Part shown: positions 1 through 8,871 of the stretch, piece by piece
How positions within the stretch are numbered: the first letter of the stretch is position 1
Layout: every line of letters starts with the position of its first letter
Assembly: GCA_012295275.1 (NCBI GenBank)
Contig: CM022677.1
Span: 27,778,879 to 27,798,878, forward strand
Length of the DNA stretch: 20,000 bases
Origin: Chrysomallon squamiferum
Lineage: Eukaryota > Mollusca > Gastropoda > Neomphalida > Peltospiridae
Direction: 5' to 3'
Program-made: the position numbers and the translations under genes
The notes under the pieces: generated by a model
Databases searched by the model: none
The model's input: only the letters and a program-made list of their open reading frames with translations
Told to the model about the DNA's origin: nothing

Positions 1-255
1 ATATACATATATATATATACACACACATACATACATATATACATACACATATACACACATATATACATATATACATACACATATACACACATATATACAT
101 ACATATACACACATATACACATACTTATATACATACATATATACATACATATATACATACACATACACACATATACAGACATATACACACATATATACAT
201 ACATATACACATATATACACACATATACACACATATATACACACATATATACACA
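1..255. repeat. TA/CA mixed microsatellite
   Basis: The stretch alternates short (TA)n, (CA)n and ACAT blocks with almost no other sequence. It runs off the left edge, so its full length is unknown. No coding potential is seen. Confidence 0.95.
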
Positions 256-772
256 TAGATGCACACAGATGTGACGTTTCTGCCAGACATTTTCTTAAAA
301 AGGAGGAAACGATAACGAAATAATGAAAATCAGTGTCATTTTAAAGATATTTTATTCCTTAGCATAATATATCTGAACACTCCAACCTTCCAGCAGATAC
401 ACACAAGCTCGTTTTGAATGGGGTAGTGACCGTGTCGTGGTTGCCCCACCCCACGGGGAATTCAGGAAAAAAGAACAGACGCCCATTAGACCTGACCCCA
501 AGTCATAGATTGTTCTAATGTTCCTTGTTAAAACATTCGTTTGTTCGGGGGTTTTTTGGATCAGAGAAATACGGTTGTCTTGGAAGAGAATGGTAAAAAC
601 CAGAGCACAGTCATCTTATAAGCAAGCAGTCAGCAAATGTCTCCTTTGGCAGTGTTCATGATGCAAGGATAAGAAATGTGATCCTTTACGTAGCTTACAT
701 CGAAATAGCCGAGGAGTGAAGCAGATCATCTGGGAAGTGAATAACTGATGTGATTCATAGCTTGTCCTCACC
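256..772. other. Unique low-repeat sequence, possible gene 3' end
   Basis: This is one of the few left-side stretches with balanced composition, including a GC-richer part near 420-460. I do not recognise a protein in either strand. On the minus strand it holds an AATAAA near 351-356 and a short open frame that ends at 616. It lies downstream of the minus-strand TSR exons, so it could be the 3' untranslated region of that gene; this is inference from position only. Confidence 0.35.
351..356 (-). promoter_or_regulatory. Possible polyadenylation signal AATAAA
   Basis: The minus strand reads AATAAA here, followed by an A/T-rich stretch. The hexamer occurs often by chance in AT-rich DNA. It is listed because it lies in unique sequence on the same strand as, and downstream of, the TSR exon series. 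Cleavage would be expected around 325-340. Confidence 0.25.
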
Positions 773-787
773 AGAGAGAGAGAGAGA
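616..787 (-). CDS. Possible terminal coding exon, unrecognised
   Basis: A minus-strand open frame of about 55 codons follows a CT tract that could serve as a polypyrimidine tract, and ends with TAA at 616-618. The peptide is basic, with scattered Cys and His (for example HEHCQRRHLLTACL), and matches no family I know. An AATAAA lies about 260 bases downstream. No intact acceptor can be assigned with confidence, and an open frame of this length is not rare by chance. Confidence 0.12.
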
Positions 788-797
788 GAGAGAGAGG
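773..797. repeat. (GA)n microsatellite
   Basis: About 12 GA units on the plus strand, CT on the minus strand. It sits directly 5' (minus-strand sense) of the open frame ending at 616. Confidence 0.9.
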
Positions 798-984
798 AGA
801 AGAAAACAAACGACCAACACATGCAAAAAATAAACACGATTTATTTCAACTAAGATGATCTTCACAGGTTTACATCAATGAACAGTTAAATGAACGAAAC
901 TGAGAGTGTCCACTCCATCGATCAATCAGTCCATTACAATGACCATCAGCAATACTCGATAATTAATCTGAAAATAATAAAATA

Positions 985-1038
985 CGATAAAAATAATAAC
1001 AACAACAACAACAATAATAATAATAATACGATAATAAC

Positions 1039-1070
<32 letters not shown>

Positions 1071-1125
1071 AATAATAATAATAATAATAATAGCAACAAC
1101 AACAATAAACATAATAATATAGATT
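985..1125. repeat. AAT/AAC triplet microsatellite
   Basis: Alternating runs of AAC and AAT with a few point changes. It follows the first copy of the duplicated block and occupies the place where the second copy has ACT-rich sequence. Confidence 0.93.
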
Positions 1126-1145
1126 TTATATCATCCTGTATATAG

Positions 1146-1146
<1 letters not shown>

Positions 1147-1173
<27 letters not shown>
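1147..1173. repeat. Poly-A run
   Basis: A continuous run of about 27 A. A similar run occurs at 1656-1678, in the matching place of the next diverged unit. Confidence 0.93.
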
Positions 1174-1178
<5 letters not shown>

Positions 1179-1655
1179 TCTGTCACTGTCTATGTATTTG
1201 CATACTGGGACAGCTACAATCACTACTACTACTATTACGATTATTACTACGACTACTACTGTTACGAACGCAAATACAACCACGTTTAAATGTACTAAGA
1301 TGCTTACAGGTTTACTCAATGAACATTAAATTACTACGAAACTACTGTCCACTCCATCTACTCAATCAGTCCATTGCAATGACCATTATTACTACTACGA
1401 CTATTATTGAAACTAATAAAATACTATAAAACTACTACAACAACTAGTGCTAATATTATTATTACTACTTCTACTATTTGCTACTACTACTACTGATAAT
1501 AACACTAAAACTACTACTACAGATGGAATTTGATCATATGTTAATTTTAGTAGAAATTGCTTTCTGTATGTATGGAACAACAACTGTTGTAATGTTCAAG
1601 TCTTCTTATCTGTCTTAGCTTCCTTAGTTTTATTCATTCTTAAATGAAAAAACAG

Positions 1656-1678
1656 AAGAAAAAAAAAAAAAAAAAAAA
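1656..1678. repeat. Poly-A run
   Basis: A run of about 21-22 A in the second diverged unit. It could be an ancestral tract of the duplicated unit or a retroposon tail; no retroposon body is recognised. Confidence 0.9.
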
Positions 1679-1719
1679 TCGTTTAGTTTTGTCTATGTGG
1701 TTCCGATTATAGTGGGATA

Positions 1720-1723
1720 CATA

Positions 1724-1766
<43 letters not shown>

Positions 1767-2115
1767 GTTACGACTACTACTACTACCACGTCTAAATGTA
1801 CTGCTACTGCGGATATCACTACTTCTACTATTACTACTATAACTAAAATTAGTACAACTAATACGTTATTACTACAGCTTCTGCTACTACTACTACTACT
1901 GCTAATATATTTACTAATGCTACTAGCATTGGTAATTCGGTTCCACCAACTATTCCAGCTACTACTACTACTTACTCTACGACTACTACTACTATTAATA
2001 TCTCTACTACTACTACTACTACTACTACTATAACTATAACTATTACAAATATTGCTGCTGCTACTATAACAACAACAACTACTACTACTACTACGCTACT
2101 ACTAATAATACCAAT
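1720..2115. repeat. ACT-rich imperfect triplet tract
   Basis: A nearly pure (ACT)n run near 1722-1766 is followed by about 350 bases in which ACT triplets are scattered through otherwise unique-looking sequence. A few words here are shared with the neighbouring units. Confidence 0.85.
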
Positions 2116-2157
2116 AAGATGGAATAACAACATTTGTTCTTTTAGTAGAAGACAGTT

Positions 2158-2335
2158 GTGATGATGATGATGAACGATGATGATTATGATGACGATGACG
2201 TGACGATGATGATGGTCTGACGACGAGTTTTATGATGATGATCACCAAAATGAAAATGATGATCATGACGATGATTTGGAGATGACTGGTGGTTCCGATG
2301 ATGATGATGATGATGATGATGACAAGACTACTACT
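2158..2335. repeat. GAT/GAC triplet tract (copy A)
   Basis: Imperfect GAT and GAC triplets, with a GATCACC word at 2240. It is the first of two diverged copies; the partner lies at about 2742-2940. Confidence 0.85.
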
Positions 2336-2348
2336 ACTACTACGACGG

Positions 2349-2444
2349 ACAGGTTCTACTTACTACTACTACTTACGTGCACTTTCTTCAGGTGCACGCC
2401 CTCGCGGCGTCTTCGGGCATGCTACGTTCTACTAAACTAAAACA
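2349..2444 (-). pseudogene. Eroded TSR-exon remnant (copy A)
   Basis: The minus strand is alignable with the damaged TSR exon at 2952-3047, sharing GCATGCCCGAA, GCGAGGGCGTGCA and AACCTGTCCGTCG. Between those words the partner's coding-like sequence is replaced by TAG triplets (ACT on the plus strand), and the conserved phase-1 donor is lost inside a TAG run. It cannot encode an intact module. The call rests entirely on similarity to the neighbouring copy, so I treat it as a dead exon. Confidence 0.4.
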
Positions 2445-2559
2445 TCGACAACTAAAACGATTACTACTACTTCTGCTTACTACTGGTCGTCGTAGGGTAT
2501 ATTTAACCCAGGGCTAGCCAGTCGCCTGCACGGTTCCAGTTCCATTCCAACAATGACGA

Positions 2560-2735
2560 CGACAACAACTACTACGACTACTACTACTATTAATACCACT
2601 ACTACTACTTTTACTACTATTGCTACTAGTAACAATAACAAGTGTTGTTGCTGCTGCTACTGCTGTAACAACAACAATTACTACTACTACTATTATTTTA
2701 CTAATACTAATAATAATAATAATAATAATGCTGAT
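2560..2735. repeat. ACT/AAT/TGC imperfect triplet tract
   Basis: Mixed triplets (ACT, AAC, TGC, AAT) between copies A and B of the roughly 600-bp tandem unit. The overlapping open frames in this area are translated triplets. Confidence 0.85.
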
Positions 2736-2741
2736 GAAGAT

Positions 2742-2940
2742 AGTTATGATATTATGATGACTGATGACGATGACGATTGATGATGATGACTGATGATGAC
2801 GATGATGATATTGATGACGACGATGATGATGAGGAGGTTGATGACGATGATGATGATGATGATGATCACCATAATGACCATGATGATCATGACGATGACG
2901 ATGGAGATGACGATGGTGATGATGATGATGATGATGACAA
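2742..2940. repeat. GAT/GAC triplet tract (copy B)
   Basis: Imperfect GAT/GAC run, with GATCACC at 2864. This is 624 bases after the same word in copy A, and both runs end in GATGACAAGAC. Confidence 0.88.
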
Positions 2941-2951
2941 GACGAACGTAC

Positions 2952-3047
2952 CCGACGGACAGGTTCCTTTGCACACTTCCCTGCACAAGTGTTGTTGCAC
3001 GCCCTCGCTGCTGTTTCGGGCATGCATTTCTGGTAACTACATCCACA
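2952..3047 (-). pseudogene. Damaged thrombospondin type-1 repeat exon (copy B)
   Basis: On the minus strand a good acceptor (CTGTTTCAG) precedes 96 bases that end in a good donor (G|GTACGT). In the phase-1 frame the end reads CREVCKGTCPS, the same C-x(2-3)-G-x-C ending and the same donor phase as the TSR exons at 4153, 7640 and 8872. It shares AACAACACTTGT with the exon at 4153-4317 and has ATGTAG near its start in a similar place. The phase-1 frame carries a TAG near the start. TSR-like residues upstream (TRNACPKQQRGRATTLV) lie in another frame, so indels have broken it. It is also shorter than the 165-base intact copies. I read it as a decayed exon. Confidence 0.45.
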
Positions 3048-3104
3048 CTGAAACAGTGCTGCACACTGGTTGTCTAGGTGTAGTTCACCTAGTTGATGCC
3101 AGTC

Positions 3105-3480
3105 TCCTGCTATTACTATTACATTGCTACTAGCAATGACGACGACTACAAAACTGCTGCTGCTACTGCTGTTCCAACACCATTACTACTACTACTATTA
3201 CTACTACTACTACTGCTACCACTACTACCAATGTTGTTGCTGCTACTACCTGTTTCTACAATTATTACCACTACTACTACTACCACTACTACTACTGCTG
3301 CTGCTACTACTACTACGACTATTATTTTAGTGCCAGTTCCACAAATGATTCTACTACTAACTTACTATTACCCAACAACTACTAGCTACTATTCTACTAA
3401 TGCTGCTACTGCTATTACTATTACTGTAACTATAATAATTACTGCTGTTTCCAGCTGTTGCTACAGTGAATTGTTCATAA
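3105..3480. repeat. ACT-rich imperfect triplet tract
   Basis: ACT, TGC and ATT triplets with scattered substitutions. The first part resembles the start of the tract at 2550, as part of the tandem duplication. Confidence 0.88.
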
Positions 3481-3496
3481 TTTACGCGTTCAAGTA

Positions 3497-3498
<2 letters not shown>

Positions 3499-3527
<29 letters not shown>
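3499..3527. repeat. (TA)n microsatellite
   Basis: TA dinucleotides with one CA interruption, followed by an A-rich stretch to about 3620 with short poly-A runs. Nothing else is seen to about 3695. Confidence 0.88.
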
Positions 3528-3699
3528 CTACTCTACCAATATTTATATAATTAAAAATTAAAATTAAAATAAAATAAAAAAAAAAAAAAGAAAAAATCAA
3601 AGAAAAAAATAATCAATAATAATTCTAAACTGAACTCACCTTGAACAAACTTTGTGGGTTTTACTGAAAACATGAAGAAAATTCATCAGAAAAATATAT

Positions 3700-3744
3700 G
3701 AACAACAACAACAACAACTACTACTACTACTACTACTTCTACTT

Positions 3745-3789
<45 letters not shown>

Positions 3790-4110
3790 TTACTACTACT
3801 ACTAGTATCAATACTATCTACTACTCGTATCAATACTATCTACTACTACTACTATTACTACTATTACAACCACTACCTAAGCTATTATGAGCAATAACTA
3901 TTATATCTACTACTACTATTACAATTTCGTTCAGAGTATACTGCTTCTGTTACCATTACATCCATTCTCCTGATTCTATAGCTATTACAACTATTGCTAG
4001 TACTTCTCTTACTATTACAACTACTGCTACTACATCTGTCGCAACTACTATAACAGCCACAAGAAGAACGACGACCGCTACTACTACTACTACTACTGCT
4101 ACAACTACGG
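3700..4110. repeat. AAC then ACT triplet tract
   Basis: An (AAC)n start, a long near-pure (ACT)n run at about 3718-3800, then decaying ACT-rich sequence to about 4108. On the minus strand it would lie in the intron just 3' of the TSR exon at 4153-4317. The GAT-side and TAG reading frames give only low-complexity peptides. Confidence 0.9.
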
Positions 4111-4152
4111 CCATGCGTTTCTTCGATTAAGCGATTCTTCGTTAACACTTAC

Positions 4153-4317
4153 GTGGGTTACAGTGACCCTTCTGGCACCACGTCAGAACGTCTTTGGCGA
4201 TGTCTCCGAGGCAGCTGTCGTCGGTATTGCAGCTTCTTACAAGTGTTGTTCTTTGACGGCAATTCGCATAGCAATCTGAGGTGCCGTAAGGATGCCACGG
4301 TGACCAGCTACATTCAG
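4153..4317 (-). CDS. Thrombospondin type-1 repeat (TSR) exon
   Basis: This 165-base minus-strand island is open throughout and flanked by consensus splice sites: acceptor TTTTGTGTTCCAG before it and donor C|GTAAGT after it. Both introns split codons in phase 1, the usual arrangement for shuffled TSR modules. The peptide starts ECSWSPWHPYGTSDC, continues YANCRQRTTLVRSC, then SCLGD, and ends WCQKGHCNP. This shows the W-x-x-W motif, the paired C-x(3)-C, a basic strand (RQRTTLVR) and six well-placed cysteines plus one extra near the start. TSRs are extracellular modules in adhesion, guidance and protease proteins. The parent gene cannot be named from one exon. Similar exons on the same strand lie at 7640 and 8872. 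Confidence 0.75.
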
Positions 4318-4328
4318 CTGGAACACAA

Positions 4329-5075
4329 AATAAGCTTAGGGAACTATGACACGTAATAAGCTTGAGCAACGTAATAGTTTCTGAACTATGAAAAAAGAAA
4401 GCTCAGGGAACGTAAAATAGTCTGAACTGTCAGGGAACGTATTAGTCTGAACTATGAAAACAAATAAGCTTAGGGAACGTAATAGTCTGAACTGTGACAA
4501 CAGATGACTAAGCAACGTAATAGTCTGAACTGTGAAAACAGATAACCAACGTATTAGTCTGAACTATGAAAACAAATAAGCTTAGGGAACGGAACAGTCT
4601 GAACTATGACAACAGATAAACTTAAGCAACGTAATAGTCTGAAATATGAAAACAAATAAGCTTAGGGAACTATGAAAGCAGATAAACTTAAGAAGCAACA
4701 TAATAGTCTGAACTATGACAACAAATAAGCTTAGGGATCTATGACAACAGATAAGCTTAAGCTATGCGATTATGTTGACTAATAAAGATATAAGCTTAAG
4801 CTATGCGATTATGTGAACTAATAAAGAGATAAGCTTAAGCTCTCTGAACTATGTAAAAAATAGACTTAAGCTCGGTCATAGTCTGAACTGCAAGACAGAT
4901 AAGCTTGATGTAACAGCTGAACTTGAATACAAGTATAAACAGATAAGCTTAACTGATGCGGTACTGTGAACTATAAAATAGATAAGATTAAGCTATGTGA
5001 TAGTCTGTACTTAGGAAAATCAGGTAAGCTTAAGCTATTTCGTAGTCTGACCTATATAACAGACAAGCTTAAACT
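4329..5075. repeat. 40-45 bp minisatellite with AAGCTT sites
   Basis: Roughly 16 diverged units share AATAAGCTTAGGGAACG, then TAATAGTCTGAACTATGA and a short A-rich link. Units near 4440-4740 are closest to each other. Later units drift (GATAAGCTTAAGCTATG) and change spacing. Many units carry a HindIII site. It lies in the presumed intron just 5' (minus sense) of the TSR exon at 4153-4317. No open reading frame of interest runs through it. Confidence 0.88.
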
Positions 5076-5147
5076 ATGTTATAAACAAAACAAAAAGAAA
5101 GAAAAGAAAATCCTGAAACTAAGTAAGAATGCAGTTAAGAGGTACAA

Positions 5148-5350
5148 CAAACAAACAAACAAACAAACAAACAAACAAACAAAGCAAACAAGAAAACAAA
5201 TAAACAAATACATAAATAAACGTATGAATGAATGAACGAACAAAAAATAAAAAATAGATAGACAGATAGGCAAATAAATAGATAAATAAAAATAAAATAA
5301 AATAAAATATTAAATAAATAATAAATACATTAATTCATTAATTAATACAT
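5148..5350. repeat. A-rich AAAC/AAAT short repeats
   Basis: A clean (AAAC)n run near 5148-5182 grades into AAAT, GATA-like and poly-AT sequence. No other content is seen. Confidence 0.85.
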
Positions 5351-5715
5351 AAATAAATGACATCTAAATTACTTTGTGTGAACATACCAATGGCGAGCAT
5401 AGACAGAAAATTAATGATTATAGCCTTCATTTCGACAAATGCCATGTCAGTGTCTACAACATGCGCTAGCGAAAAGTAAAAATATTTTCCAATTTGTTTT
5501 CTGTATTACATTATAACTTTATTACTGATACATAGGCCGAACATCACAGATTAAAAATATAAATTTTGTTTCTCGCTTAAAAAAATCATATTCACTTTTT
5601 TTTTTTTTTTGGTGTAAAAAGTTTTTTTATTTTAAAATGCTGATTTTGAAATGTTTGAGTCAAATACTATATGAGACTGCAGTATGTTTATACTAAACGA
5701 CTCTGATCTAGTATA
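5351..5715. other. AT-rich unique sequence, nothing recognised
   Basis: There are no long open frames, no clear splice-flanked islands and no repeats beyond a poly-T run near 5598-5611. It would be intronic if the minus-strand TSR gene spans it. Confidence 0.6.
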
Positions 5716-5717
5716 TC

Positions 5718-5790
5718 GTTATTATTATTAAAATTAATAGTAGTAGTAGTAGTTGTTGTTGTTAGAGTGGCAGTAGCAGTAATAGTAATA

Positions 5791-5886
<96 letters not shown>
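5718..5886. repeat. ATT and AGT triplet microsatellites
   Basis: (TAG)n and (GTT)n starts, then a long ATT run, then a near-pure AGT run (about 5829-5886). AGT is the reverse complement of ACT, the dominant triplet elsewhere, so the motif is here in the opposite orientation. Confidence 0.93.
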
Positions 5887-5887
<1 letters not shown>

Positions 5888-5889
5888 TT

Positions 5890-6235
5890 TCTTGTTATTA
5901 ACTAGCTAATGACCTAAATGGTAATGTCACTGTGCTGTGTCACATAAAAATGGATAACATTTTTATTTCCTTCATTTTTATTTTATTTTATTTTATTTTT
6001 ATTTTTTTATATTTTTTATTCGGTAGTATTTGCCGTTTCATTTATTTTAATTTACTAAAGTGTCATATTAATTCTGGACAATAAATAAATAAATAGATAG
6101 ATAGATAGTTATATATATATATATATATATTAGATATATAGTTAAATAGATAGATTAGATAGATAGACACAGACACATTGATTGATAGATAGATAGATGA
6201 ATAAATAAATAAATAAATAACCTAAATGTGAAAAT
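5890..6235. repeat. AT-rich sequence with TTTTA, GATA and TA tracts
   Basis: Contains a TTTTA tract (5970-6020), AAAT/GATA short runs (6083-6108, 6180-6220) and a (TA)n run near 6109-6131. No gene is seen. Confidence 0.8.
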
Positions 6236-6247
6236 GTTCGGCAATTT

Positions 6248-6310
6248 CTTTTTCTTCTACTTCTTTCTTCTTTTCTTGTTCTTGTTCTTGTTCTTCTTCT
6301 TCTTCTTCTT

Positions 6311-6341
<31 letters not shown>

Positions 6342-6369
6342 TTATTATTATTATTATTAGTAGTAGTAT
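6248..6369. repeat. TTC then ATT/AGT triplet microsatellite
   Basis: A (TTC)n run to about 6338 passes directly into (ATT)n and three AGT units. The junction is sharp. Confidence 0.93.
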
Positions 6370-6795
6370 TGTAAGGGAAGTATTAGTATTATTTTGTCAT
6401 GTCACACTCTCTGTCTCTCAGCGCGTGAAGAATACAAGATGTTTCTAAACACAATGTTAAATGGTACAGCAAATATGACATATCTGAGTTTCACAGCATA
6501 TTTCAAATATGTTTGTGGAAAAAAAAAACCAAAAAAAAAAACCGTCGATTCCCGAACTTCAAAACGAAAGGCTGATTTAGTCCTCACCTAACCTAATAAT
6601 GCTTTTCATCTCTTTTTGACTAGTAAAACTGCTAAATTAAATTTAAGTGTTTTTTTTTCTTATTATTTCTCTGTTAGTTTTTTTTCTTTCTTTTTTTTCT
6701 CAAGAAACGTCAGGAAACAGATAAACACAAAGAAGAAAACAGCCAAGAAGACAGGTAACAATAGCAAGAACAACAACAACGACAAGAACAGCAAC
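6370..6795. other. Unique AT-rich sequence, no gene recognised
   Basis: Short open frames occur on both strands around 6394-6591, but neither shows a recognisable domain or consistent splice context. Two poly-A blocks and a poly-T block are present. Confidence 0.55.
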
Positions 6796-6796
6796 A

Positions 6797-6800
6797 CAAA

Positions 6801-6839
<39 letters not shown>

Positions 6840-6900
6840 TTGATAATGACGATGATAATGATGATTACAACGAGGATGAAAACAACAACAACAACAATTC
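6797..6900. repeat. AAT microsatellite with GAT/AAC tail
   Basis: (AAT)n of about 13 units, then GAT-like and AAC triplets. Confidence 0.92.
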
Positions 6901-7113
6901 AAAAAACGGATACACAGGTAAAATCAATACGTTATTTGTATTTATTATTCAAATTAACATATTATTACACTTTTCACTGTCATTTCAGCTGTTGTTTATA
7001 TTTATTTGATATTTAACACCTGTGTTATGCCAGGTTTGCTGTGACAGAAAATAGATATATATTAGAATAATAAGTAAAAAGCATCACATCACAAGATAAA
7101 CAACAACAAAAAT

Positions 7114-7115
7114 AC

Positions 7116-7175
<60 letters not shown>

Positions 7176-7228
7176 TAATAATAATAATAATGACAATAAT
7201 AATAATAATAATAATAATAATGATAACG

Positions 7229-7262
<34 letters not shown>

Positions 7263-7270
7263 CAACAACA

Positions 7271-7307
<37 letters not shown>

Positions 7308-7326
7308 TAATAACAACAACAACATA
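7114..7326. repeat. AAT/AAC microsatellite array
   Basis: More than 200 bases of AAT with AAC blocks and a few GAT changes. One frame gives poly-Leu on the minus strand, which I take as an artefact. Confidence 0.95.
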
Positions 7327-7639
7327 ATATGCATATCTATGTATTAATGCATAATCACTTGCTATATGCATAGCTTAACGTTCTATATGTGTTTGCATAT
7401 AATTATCATACTTAATTATCATATTATCCGATACACGTGTCTACATGTGCATATTTGCTTGTGTGACGTGTGTATGTCTTTACGTGTGTGTTTATGTGTA
7501 TGTGAGTGTGTGTGTGCATCTGATGTTAACAGTTTCATGCATGAAAGATACGTCACTGAGCTGAAACGCGTAGATGAAGTACACTGTAATAAATCGTCCC
7601 CAGTGTCAGATTAATTTATATTATATTAGAAACACGTAC
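7327..7639. other. Mixed sequence with a GT-rich part
   Basis: Unique sequence with imperfect GT runs at 7440-7516. It would lie in the intron immediately 3' of the TSR exon at 7640-7804 on the minus strand. No other exon is identified. Confidence 0.5.
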
Positions 7640-7804
7640 ACAGTCGGCAGTTTCCGTTCGTGCATCGTTCGCGTGCGGTTTTGACGTACACGCCCGAACA
7701 CGTCCTTCTACGTACGCAGTCTCGTCGATACGTCACGACTCTCAGCAGACAGTCGGCAGTACAGACTACGTCATACGACACTGGATGCCATGACTCCCAG
7801 TCGC
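7640..7804 (-). CDS. Thrombospondin type-1 repeat (TSR) exon
   Basis: The island is GC-richer than its surroundings and open on the minus strand. Taking acceptor TTGCTAG and donor T|GTACGT gives exactly 165 bases with phase-1 introns on both sides, the same size and phase as the exon at 4153. The peptide starts GDWESWHPVSYDVVC, continues TADCLLRVVTYRRDC, then VRRRTCSGVY, and ends ERCTNGNCRL. It shows W-x-x-W, C-x(3)-C, a basic strand and the conserved C-x-x-G-x-C end, six cysteines in all. A second acceptor (TTTTCTGAG, near 7820) would add a few residues in the same frame. A GT microsatellite lies just 5'. Parent gene not identified. Confidence 0.7.
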
Positions 7805-7838
7805 CTAGCAACGTAGTTACTCAGAAAATATTATGTAT

Positions 7839-7840
<2 letters not shown>

Positions 7841-7879
<39 letters not shown>

Positions 7880-7928
7880 GGTTTATTAAGATTTCATTGG
7901 TTTAACAGCACCACCACCAACAACAACA

Positions 7929-7985
<57 letters not shown>
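7841..7985. repeat. (GT)n followed by (AAT)n
   Basis: About 19 GT units (7841-7879), a short unique bridge, then AAC/AAT triplets at about 7908-7985. Confidence 0.94.
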
Positions 7986-7988
<3 letters not shown>

Positions 7989-8054
7989 CAGAAGAAAGAA
8001 AGAAATCTCACCAACACTCATTGGTTTAGAATTTTCTGCAAAAAATCAAATATA

Positions 8055-8815
8055 CAGCAATTTTAAAATGTATGAAACAACACTACAACTATCAATACTA
8101 TTACTATAGCAGTATGATGCTGCTACTGCTAATACAGCTGTTACTATTACTGTCATAACTCTACTATTACCACTACTATTACCATTACTGTTATTATTGC
8201 AGCTATCACCACAACTGCTATTACTAATACTAATGAAACTACTACTACAGTATTAGTATTACTGCTAATGCTATTTCAACTATACTAATACTAAAACTAC
8301 GACGACAACTTTTAGTACAACGATTGCAACTACTTCAGCAATTACTGATGACTAATGTTGCATTTACTGTTGTTACTACTACTACTACAGCAACTAGTGC
8401 TGCTGCTACCACTACTACTGGAACTGCTACTACAATTATTATATAACTAACGTTGAAACTACTACTACTATTATTATTACTGCTATTCCTATCACTATTA
8501 CTAATTCCAAAATTACAACTACTACTACAACAACTATTACTTCTGCTACTACTACTGCTGCTGCTACTACAATTATTATTATTATTATTACTTCTACTAT
8601 TACTACCACTACTACTACCATCACCACCGCCACTATTACTACTACCACTGCCACTATTACTACCACTACTACTACTACTACAACTACCACTACTACTACT
8701 ACTACTACTATTACTACCACTACTACCACCACCACCACCACCACTATTACTACTACCACTGCCACTATTACTAACGCTACTACTACTACTACTACTACAC
8801 TGTTGGTGCTAGTAT
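8055..8815. repeat. Long imperfect ACT-rich tract
   Basis: About 760 bases dominated by ACT with TGC, ATT and ACC variants, becoming purer towards 8560-8800. Frames give poly-Leu or poly-Val. In minus sense it starts about 55 bases after the donor of the TSR exon at 8872, like the ACT tract beside the exon at 4153. Confidence 0.92.
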
Positions 8816-8871
8816 TACTGTCGCTGCAGCTTTAACTGTTACAGATGCAAACGACGTCAGCGACGTTCTAC

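Larger units (their letters stand above)
820..2150. repeat. Diverged tandem units of about 440-600 bp
   Basis: Several unique words recur at intervals. A block around 820-985 (including GTCCACTCCATC at 908 and CAATCAGTCCATT near 925) recurs at about 1270-1430, an offset near 440. A CCACGT(T/C)TAAATGTACT word recurs at 1280 and 1786, an offset of 506, and each copy is preceded by a poly-A run and a TGTCTATG word. An AGATGGAAT...TTTTAGTAGAA word recurs at 1521 and 2117, an offset of 596. The copies are diverged and their differences are often gained ACT triplets. No protein is evident. Confidence 0.6.

Noticed and set aside
1-255. Possible CRISPR-like or regularly spaced array
   Set aside because: It has no constant spacer and repeat structure; it is a TA/CA microsatellite in animal DNA.
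2514-3023. His-rich and Asp-rich frames that look like metal-binding or acidic proteins
   Set aside because: They translate GAT/GAC triplets. The only coding-like signal in this area is the damaged TSR exon in a separate frame.
5598-5611. Poly-T as an RNA polymerase III terminator for a small RNA gene
   Set aside because: No A-box or B-box promoter or tRNA fold was recognised upstream on either strand.
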